Shown piece after piece: positions 58,609-64,000 of a DNA stretch of 64,000 nt. Source of the DNA: an uncultured Bacteroidales bacterium. GTDB lineage: Bacteria; Bacteroidota; Bacteroidia; Bacteroidales; UBA932. Positions within the stretch are counted from its first letter, which is position 1. Each line of letters starts with the position of its first letter. The notes beneath the pieces were generated by a model, which saw nothing but the letters and a program-made list of their open reading frames with translations, searched no databases and was not told where the DNA came from. The position numbers and the translations under genes were made by a program. The stretch is from positions 28,057 to 92,056 of the forward strand of contig ONII01000019.1 in NCBI GenBank assembly GCA_900317845.1. Direction: 5' to 3'.

Positions 58609-58752
58609 TTACAAAATACTCTCCCAACCAGGAACATAACCATCCATTTCATAATCCGGCACTCCCCCGGATAGAGCCAGGCACACAGGCTCGGCGTAGT
58701 TCAACTCCAGTACTTCCGACTGGGGTGAAGAATAGAGTTCTTTTTTCGTCAT
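58609..58752 (-). CDS. Conserved short Bacteroidetes peptide upstream of a fimbrillin-like gene
   Basis: A 47-codon ORF starting MTKKELYSSPQSEVLELNYA and ending PGWESIL. Short proteins of the form K..Y..P..E...L....VL..S sit before many surface-protein genes in Bacteroidetes; this one fits (SPQSEVLEL, CLALSGG). It has no signal peptide and ends 13 bp before the next ATG, with that gene's Shine-Dalgarno sequence overlapping its stop, which suggests translational coupling. Function is unknown. Confidence 0.6.
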   Translation of the reverse strand: MTKKELYSSPQSEVLELNYAEPVCLALSGGVPDYEMDGYVPGWESIL

Positions 58753-58775
58753 GGCTTCGTTTTTAATGTTATAAT

Positions 58776-58825
58776 TTGGTTCAGTGGCACCCAGGGGCAG
58801 GGTCAGCCACCCCCGGATGAAAAAA
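58776..58825 (-). other. Intercistronic stem-loop element in the surface operon, copy 2
   Basis: Lies directly after the stop of the 1065-aa gene. The minus strand carries GGTGGCTGACCC ... GGGTGCCAC, with GTGGC/GCCAC and ACCC/GGGT pairing. It is similar to the gap at 56587-56630 and, less so, 11506-11550. Confidence 0.55.
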
Positions 58826-58828
58826 AGG

Positions 58829-61800
58829 TTATTCCGCTACGCAGCGGACGGAGCCCGCCTTGGCCTTGTGGAACTTCTGGGAGTAGTACTTGTTCTCCTT
58901 GTCCCCACGATAATACAGGCAGTTACTGCGCTCACTATCATACTTCTTGGCCGCCCAGATATGGGTTCTTTCACCCACCTTGGCATAGCCGGGGGTCCAG
59001 CAGTCAATGTAGCCGCAAACCGGGAAGACAATGGCTCCATAGCTGAAACGCTTGGCATCCACATCGATGGTCCAGCTGTCGTCGAAGCTGCCCTTCCACA
59101 TGGGCAGGGAGCTGTCGTACAGCGGCACCCTGTAGCCCACCGGGCAGGGGTCGTAGATGGTCTTGAGGTCGCCTTCTGCATTCCACAGATCGGCAGGATC
59201 GTCCTTGTTCCAAACACCTTCATCCACGTTGGGAACGTGGATATACTCCGTGGGGTGTGCGACAGCATACGCCGTGTCTTCCGTGGTGCCATGCGCCGTC
59301 CAGGCCGTTCCAGCCACGGCTGCACCGGTATTGGAAGACATCGAAGCCATGCCCGGGAACGGGTCTTTGCGGCCCCACTGGTAGTAAAGGCCGATGGACA
59401 GCGGATCTACATCGCCGGTAGCGGCGGTAGCAACCAGGGCACCCAGGTTGCGGTCCATGATAGCGGCTCCGCAGAGGGCGGCGCCGTCCTGAATGGCAAT
59501 CTCCGACGCCGGAATCCAGATGTGCCAGCTCCAGAGAATGGTTCCTTCGGCGTCCTTTACGGCAATGAGGGCATTACCGGCCTTCAGGGTCTCGGGCGTG
59601 GAGAAGGTCACATACCCTTCTTCGTAGGAGACGGAAGCAATGATGCTGCCAGCCTCGGGAGCGGTTTCCGTGTTTTCGGTTTCCCAAAGAATCTCGGCAG
59701 AGGCGACTGTGCCCACGGATTCCTCGGAGTTGCCCTTCACCGTCTTGAACGTATAGTTACCGGCGGCGGTCACAATATAGTTGTTGGCTGTGCCTTGGGC
59801 GCTCAGGTCAATGGCGGAGGATACAACCTCACCACCACCCTCTGTGGGCGTAGGCGGAACAATGGCAGCCTCGTTGACCACAACGCAGCGGACAGAGGCG
59901 CCACGGGACTTACCGGCGCTGCCCAGCTTGTGCGCATTGCCGCCGGAGGTGGTTTCGCGGACATTCATGCCATAGGCCGTTTCGTCGTCGTTCTTGTGCG
60001 CCGTCCAGTACAGTGCACGAAGGCCATTCTTAGCCACGCCGCTTGCGGGATCGTAGTCGTCCAGGTAACCGGCGAACGGGAACACGGCCACCGGGTCACC
60101 CATACCGAAGATGTGGAAATCCTTGCTCTCCGTCCAACCGGTCACGGCCGTATAATCACTCCCGTGGAGAGGCTGTTCGGCATCTCTTGCAGGGACACGG
60201 TAGCCCGGAGGGCAGGGGTCGTAGATGGTCTTGGATTCGTCCAGCCAGAGTTCATTGTTGGCCGGGGTAATCCAGCCCTTGTTGTTCATGCGGCCCATCA
60301 GGAGCGGATTCTGGATAGACTGTTCCAGCGTAATCTTACAGGCCTCGGTTGCACCGTCTCCGGAAAGCTGGGACGGAGCGGGACCGGACGTCTTGGCAAA
60401 TGCGCTGCCGGACACGGCTGCAGGGCCCGGGAACGGGTCTTTACGGCCCCACTGGTACAGGAAGCCGTAGGACTCTACCGGAGCCTCGGCCGTGGCCGTG
60501 GCTGCCACCAGGGCGCCCAGGTTGCGATCCATCATGGGCAGACTGTAAAGGCTATAGGTGTTGTTGACAATTTCCGTGGCGGGCACCCAGATGTGCCAGC
60601 TCCAGAGGATGATGTCATTGGCATCCTTGGCGGCGATAACGGCGTTACCGGGCAGGAGGGTTTCCGGGGTGGCAAAGACGATGAAACCGTCGGCATATGC
60701 GACCGAAGCAATTACGCTGCCAACTACCACTTCCTGATCGTTGTTGTAGGTTTCCCACAGAACTTCGGCCTTGGCAACCTCACCTACGCTCTCTTCGCTG
60801 TTACCCTTCACAGCCTTGAACTTGTATTCGCCGGGGGCATAGACAAGGTAGCTGTTGGCGCTTTCCTTCTTGCTCAGGTTGGCCGGGCCTTCCTCTTTTT
60901 CGGCAGCCAGCTGGCCGATGATAATGGTCTGGAGCACCTCCTCGGTTCCCTTCTTGAGGATATTCACCATACCGGTACGGACCTCGCCGGTGGTATTGTC
61001 GTCCAGGGACAGGGTTACGGTATAGGCCGTAGCCTTCACATCTACCAGGTGAATCCACTCGTCAACGGGCTTCACCTCGGGATTTACGTTGGAAACAATG
61101 TGCGCAGTAACAGTACCGCCTTCGCCCTCGGCCATGTAGTCAACCGTCTCGCTGAAGGGTGTATCCACCACCTTCAAGCCTTCCGGCTCTACCAGGAGGG
61201 TGGCGGTGGAAACCAGGCCGATACCGGAATCGGCCACAATGAGCAGCTGGGTGGCAGCGCCCGGGGTCAGGGGCGTAATCTCAATGATTTTATCCTCGTT
61301 GTTGACCACGATGGAGAACTCGAACGGATTGTAGCCGCCTACGCGGACTACAGTACCGGCAGTTGCAGCTGTAAGCGCGTAGTGTACGGGGATGGGCTCC
61401 GCAGCGGTATATACGCAGCTGTCCAGCATGAGCTCAATCTTGAAGGCCTCGGCGAAGGGGATGTTCACCACGGTGTTGTCGGACAGGGTGAGGACCACTT
61501 TGTCCTGCTCCACCTTGATATTGGTGAAGATGCCGTCTACCAGGGTGGCGCCTTCGTTCTGCACCTGGCCCAGTTTGGTCTTCTTGCCATCCACCTCTAC
61601 CCAGAGGTTGCCGTCGTCGTCAATGGTGAAGACGGGGGTCTGATACACGGGAACTTCTTCGCCGTCGATCAGGATAGCGACACCGTCGATGGCCCATACC
61701 AGCGCACCGGAGCCGCTCTGGATAACACCCAGCACAGGAGCGTCAACATCGTCCTTGGGACTAATCTGGAAGTACTTCACGTCACCGTTGGTGTAGGTGA

Positions 61801-62026
61801 CGGTGACACCGATGGTTTTACCGGTGTCCGGGTCCGCGTATTCCTGGACCTTGGCCACGAACACACCCTCGCCAATGGCGGACTGCAGCGCCTGCACATT
61901 GGACTCCAGCGCCGTGACACGGGTTTCCAGGGCACTGACGCGCTCCTTCAGGCCGGAGTCGTCATACTCCTTGGCGCAGCCAACCAGGAGCAGCGCCATA
62001 GCAACACTTGTCAATAACTTTTTCAT
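58829..62026 (-). CDS. DUF4988/BACON-type lipoprotein with two tandem FISUMP domains
   Basis: The protein is 1065 aa: lipobox ALLLVGCAKEY (Cys 17), a short coiled coil (LKERVSALETRVTALESNVQ) and a DUF4988-like region (VQEYADPDTGKTIGVTVTYT, DDDGNLWVEVDGKKTKLGQV). A BACON-like Ig domain follows (about 280-375, SNVNPEVKPVDEWIHLVDVK). Then come two FISUMP modules, about 390-710 and 735-1065. Each has ILWETxN, ILWSWHIWxPA, MDRNLGAL, YQWGRKDPFPG, TIYDPCPxGYRVP and SVRCV. The module order suggests internal duplication. It is probably surface exposed and extended. It is flanked by single-module relatives on both sides in the same operon. Confidence 0.85.
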   Translation of the reverse strand: MKKLLTSVAMALLLVGCAKEYDDSGLKERVSALETRVTALESNVQALQSAIGEGVFVAKVQEYADPDTGKTIGVTVTYTNGDVKYFQISPKDDVDAPVLGVIQSGSGALVWAIDGVAILIDGEEVPVYQTPVFTIDDDGNLWVEVDGKKTKLGQVQNEGATLVDGIFTNIKVEQDKVVLTLSDNTVVNIPFAEAFKIELMLDSCVYTAAEPIPVHYALTAATAGTVVRVGGYNPFEFSIVVNNEDKIIEITPLTPGAATQLLIVADSGIGLVSTATLLVEPEGLKVVDTPFSETVDYMAEGEGGTVTAHIVSNVNPEVKPVDEWIHLVDVKATAYTVTLSLDDNTTGEVRTGMVNILKKGTEEVLQTIIIGQLAAEKEEGPANLSKKESANSYLVYAPGEYKFKAVKGNSEESVGEVAKAEVLWETYNNDQEVVVGSVIASVAYADGFIVFATPETLLPGNAVIAAKDANDIILWSWHIWVPATEIVNNTYSLYSLPMMDRNLGALVAATATAEAPVESYGFLYQWGRKDPFPGPAAVSGSAFAKTSGPAPSQLSGDGATEACKITLEQSIQNPLLMGRMNNKGWITPANNELWLDESKTIYDPCPPGYRVPARDAEQPLHGSDYTAVTGWTESKDFHIFGMGDPVAVFPFAGYLDDYDPASGVAKNGLRALYWTAHKNDDETAYGMNVRETTSGGNAHKLGSAGKSRGASVRCVVVNEAAIVPPTPTEGGGEVVSSAIDLSAQGTANNYIVTAAGNYTFKTVKGNSEESVGTVASAEILWETENTETAPEAGSIIASVSYEEGYVTFSTPETLKAGNALIAVKDAEGTILWSWHIWIPASEIAIQDGAALCGAAIMDRNLGALVATAATGDVDPLSIGLYYQWGRKDPFPGMASMSSNTGAAVAGTAWTAHGTTEDTAYAVAHPTEYIHVPNVDEGVWNKDDPADLWNAEGDLKTIYDPCPVGYRVPLYDSSLPMWKGSFDDSWTIDVDAKRFSYGAIVFPVCGYIDCWTPGYAKVGERTHIWAAKKYDSERSNCLYYRGDKENKYYSQKFHKAKAGSVRCVAE

Positions 62027-62052
62027 AAGAGGTTATATTTTTAGTTTATCCT

Positions 62053-63873
62053 TTATTCTACTACGCAACGTACAGAGCCCAGACGGGCCTTGGGAGCCGA
62101 GCCAAAGGTATAGGCTTTGTCGGAACGGAGGTCTGCGCCGGCCGCCTTGGCATCGTCCGTGGCGCGGGCGAACCAGTACAGGGTACGGACACCCACCTTG
62201 GCCATGCCGCCCACGCTGTAGTCGTCGCGGTAACCGGCAATGGGGAATACGGCGGACGGGGAGCCCAGTTTGAGCCAGCCGGCGGCCACATTCACGCCCC
62301 ATCCGGTTTGGGCGGTGAGGTCGCTCGTCCAGAAATCGCCGGTGCGGTTGGGCACGCGGTATCCGGGCGGGCAGGGGTCGTAGATGGTCTTTTCCAGCTC
62401 GTTCCAATACTCGTTATTGGGAATATCGGCCCAGTCACCATTGTTGATATGACCCAGCAGGCGGGGATGGGCGATGGACTCTTCCAGGCTGATCTGCATG
62501 GCGGCCACTTCCTCGGGCTCACCGGCGTAGGTAGCCTGCGTGCTGGAGTTGAAGGAGCCGGCGGCCGTGAACGGGTCTTTGCGGCCCCACTGGTATACCA
62601 TGCCGTAGGAGAGAATATCTATCTGGCTGTCCGTGGCGGCGGTAGCCACCAGGGCGCCCAGGTTACGGTCCATCAGGTCTGCGCCCATGATGCCGCCGTA
62701 TGCGGCTGTCTCAATGGGCGTCGCGGGAATCCAGATGTGCCAGCTCCAGAGAATGTCCCCATCCTCATTCAGAACGGCGACCACGGCGTTTCCGGGGTGG
62801 AGCGTCTCCGGGGTATGGATGATGACAAAGTCCTCTGCATAGGACGCGCTTGCGAGCACGCTGCCCGGAGTAACTTCAGAGTCATCGTTCCAGGTTTCCC
62901 AGAGCACTTGGGCGTCTGCGGGCTCTTCCACAAACAGCAGCGGGTTGTTTCCCTTGACGGCCTTGAACTTGTAGCCACCGGCCTCGGTGACGATATAGCA
63001 GTTGGCGCTTCCCTCCGTATCCAAATCCAGGATATCCGCGCTGAACGGGTTGTCGTATTGCTGCAGCTCGGCGGTAATGTCGCCAATCTCCTCCAGGGTG
63101 CCGCGGCCGATATCGACCGGTTCGGTGTGCTTGTAAATCTTGGTATAGTCGCCGTCTTCCATGAGTTTGAGGGTAAAACCGCCCGCAAGCGTGGTTCCGT
63201 CGGGCACATACACCAGAATTTCGGAGCCGGTAAGTTCCTCTTCTATCTGCAGGACGGGGTCTCCTTTATACTGGGTATAGAGCTGCTCCTTGTCCGTGAG
63301 TTTCACCTGCAGGAATTCGTAGCCCAGCGCCTCCTTCTTGGGGGTGGACAGCAGGTAGCCTTCGTAGTCCCCCTCCACGGAAATGGACAGGATGCCGCAC
63401 AGGCGGTGGAACTGGAAGGTATCTCCACTGTTACTGGCCGCCATGATGTCGGCGTTGGTGGTGGAAAACTTGCTGTAGAAGAAGCAGTGCTTGAGGTTGT
63501 CGGACAGGGACGCCGGGTAAGAGGCATACAGCGTGCTGCTGCAGTCTTCCCGCTTGTAAGGGTAAAGGTTGTCCACGGTAACGGTGGCCGATTTGCCGTC
63601 GGCGGAAATGTCTCCGGCCGCGAGGGTCACGGTTACCTGGTTTTTGGCATATTCGCCGTGCACCACAATCTGGTCGCCGGCCACCCAGGCGGTCTTCATG
63701 GCCGCAGGGGCTTCTTCGCCCTCCTCCAGAACAATTTCGGGGAGGACGAAGGTGAGCGTGCGGGTTTCCGGCTTGACCTCGGGAGTCACGGGCTCCGGAG
63801 TAACAGGCTTCTGGCTGCAGGACGCCGCCAGGGCCAGGATGCAAAGGATCGCTATTTTATCGATTGTCTTCAT
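62053..63873 (-). CDS. Fimbrillin-like lipoprotein with one FISUMP domain
   Basis: The protein is 606 aa with lipobox LALAASCSQK (Cys 19), a Pro/Glu-rich stretch (PVTPEPVTPEVKPETRTLTF), a fimbrillin-like region to about 280 (WVAGDQIVVHGEYAKNQVTV, FFYSKFSTTNADIMAASNSG), then FISUMP: AQVLWETWND, ILWSWHIWIPATP, LMDRNLGALVA, GMVYQWGRKDPF, DPCPPGYRVP and LGSVRCVVE. It lies 26 bp upstream of the 1065-aa gene and 28 bp downstream of the partial gene at the window edge. Function is inferred as surface adhesion. Confidence 0.83.
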   Translation of the reverse strand: MKTIDKIAILCILALAASCSQKPVTPEPVTPEVKPETRTLTFVLPEIVLEEGEEAPAAMKTAWVAGDQIVVHGEYAKNQVTVTLAAGDISADGKSATVTVDNLYPYKREDCSSTLYASYPASLSDNLKHCFFYSKFSTTNADIMAASNSGDTFQFHRLCGILSISVEGDYEGYLLSTPKKEALGYEFLQVKLTDKEQLYTQYKGDPVLQIEEELTGSEILVYVPDGTTLAGGFTLKLMEDGDYTKIYKHTEPVDIGRGTLEEIGDITAELQQYDNPFSADILDLDTEGSANCYIVTEAGGYKFKAVKGNNPLLFVEEPADAQVLWETWNDDSEVTPGSVLASASYAEDFVIIHTPETLHPGNAVVAVLNEDGDILWSWHIWIPATPIETAAYGGIMGADLMDRNLGALVATAATDSQIDILSYGMVYQWGRKDPFTAAGSFNSSTQATYAGEPEEVAAMQISLEESIAHPRLLGHINNGDWADIPNNEYWNELEKTIYDPCPPGYRVPNRTGDFWTSDLTAQTGWGVNVAAGWLKLGSPSAVFPIAGYRDDYSVGGMAKVGVRTLYWFARATDDAKAAGADLRSDKAYTFGSAPKARLGSVRCVVE

Positions 63874-63901
63874 AATCAGATGCGTTTAAAGGTCCTTTGT
63901 G

Positions 63902-64000
63902 TTATTCGTCCCAGTTCATCGGGGCCGTGTACTCGTACCATTCGCAGATGGCGCTGCCGCCCACGTCTACGCCGAAGTACATGTTGATGCCGGCGTTCCA
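63902..64000 (-). CDS. C-terminal end of an unidentified protein (partial)
   Basis: Only the last 32 codons are in the window, reading WNAGINMYFGVDVGGSAICE and ending TAPMNWDE with TAA. Same strand and tight spacing suggest it is an upstream member of the FISUMP operon. Too little remains to name it. Confidence 0.6.
   Translation of the reverse strand, partial: WNAGINMYFGVDVGGSAICEWYEYTAPMNWDE

Noticed and set aside
58784-62017. 1077-codon plus-strand frame opposite the tandem FISUMP gene
   Set aside because: Antisense of a repeat-containing gene; its apparent internal repeats only mirror the FISUMP modules.

Overview
The window looks like chromosome from a GC-rich, probably gut-associated Bacteroidales bacterium. 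The evidence is a complete SusR/SusC/SusD starch locus, Bacteroidetes-type promoters (TTTG, about 20 bp, TAnnTTTG) before several genes, many SPII lipoproteins, a DUF4988/fimbrillin/FISUMP surface operon, a MurA with Asp in place of the fosfomycin-target Cys, and a zinc-ribbon PheS. The species cannot be named from the sequence alone.

Layout. 1-4.2 kb (minus): murA (cut by the window edge), murB and aspS. 4.3-5.8 kb (plus): a HTH-nucleotidyltransferase antitoxin-like gene, a truncated HEPN remnant, then ksgA/rsmA. 5.8-20.5 kb (minus): a starch utilisation locus with susR, susC, susD (split by a one-base frameshift), a SusE/F-type lipoprotein with six CBM26-like modules, two GH13 enzymes and a GH31 enzyme with its own promoter. 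20.5-21.6 kb: a gene-free kilobase full of palindromic repeats. 21.6-26.1 kb (minus): a translationally coupled SGNH-SGNH-MBOAT O-acetylation cassette. 26.2-31.4 kb (minus): a MORN protein, the membrane pyrophosphatase hppA and a C69 dipeptidase. 31.4-34.1 kb (plus): a small exported protein, pheS and a histidine phosphatase. 34.2-36.8 kb: a clpB lacking its N-terminal domain, flanked by inverted repeats. 36.8-39.5 kb (minus): a sigma-54 activator, lptE, a TPR-like gene and secG. 39.5-44.6 kb (plus): an OmpA/TPR lipoprotein, LytTR regulator, SSS symporter and second histidine phosphatase. 44.7-48.4 kb: small exported proteins, a PAP2-VanX fusion and an outer-membrane barrel. 48.4-50.1 kb: an eroded island (integrase tail, ORF6N protein) beside tRNA-Ser(GCU). 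50.2-64 kb: YhhN, a GH18-tyrosine phosphatase fusion, and a leftward operon of FISUMP lipoproteins, a GH18-propeller fusion and a third histidine phosphatase.

The most unusual features are mobile palindromes. One family (arms GTCAT...ATCTC) lies between genes but is also inserted in frame inside three conserved genes (murB, ksgA, MBOAT), where it is translated in more than one reading frame. A second family of about 107 bp, resembling MITEs, occurs at least five times; two copies form an inverted repeat around clpB that carries a duplicate of the clpB 3' end. Other items of interest are GH18 domains fused to phosphatase-type or phytase-like modules, the PAP2-VanX fusion, and two single-base frameshifts that need read-level checking.
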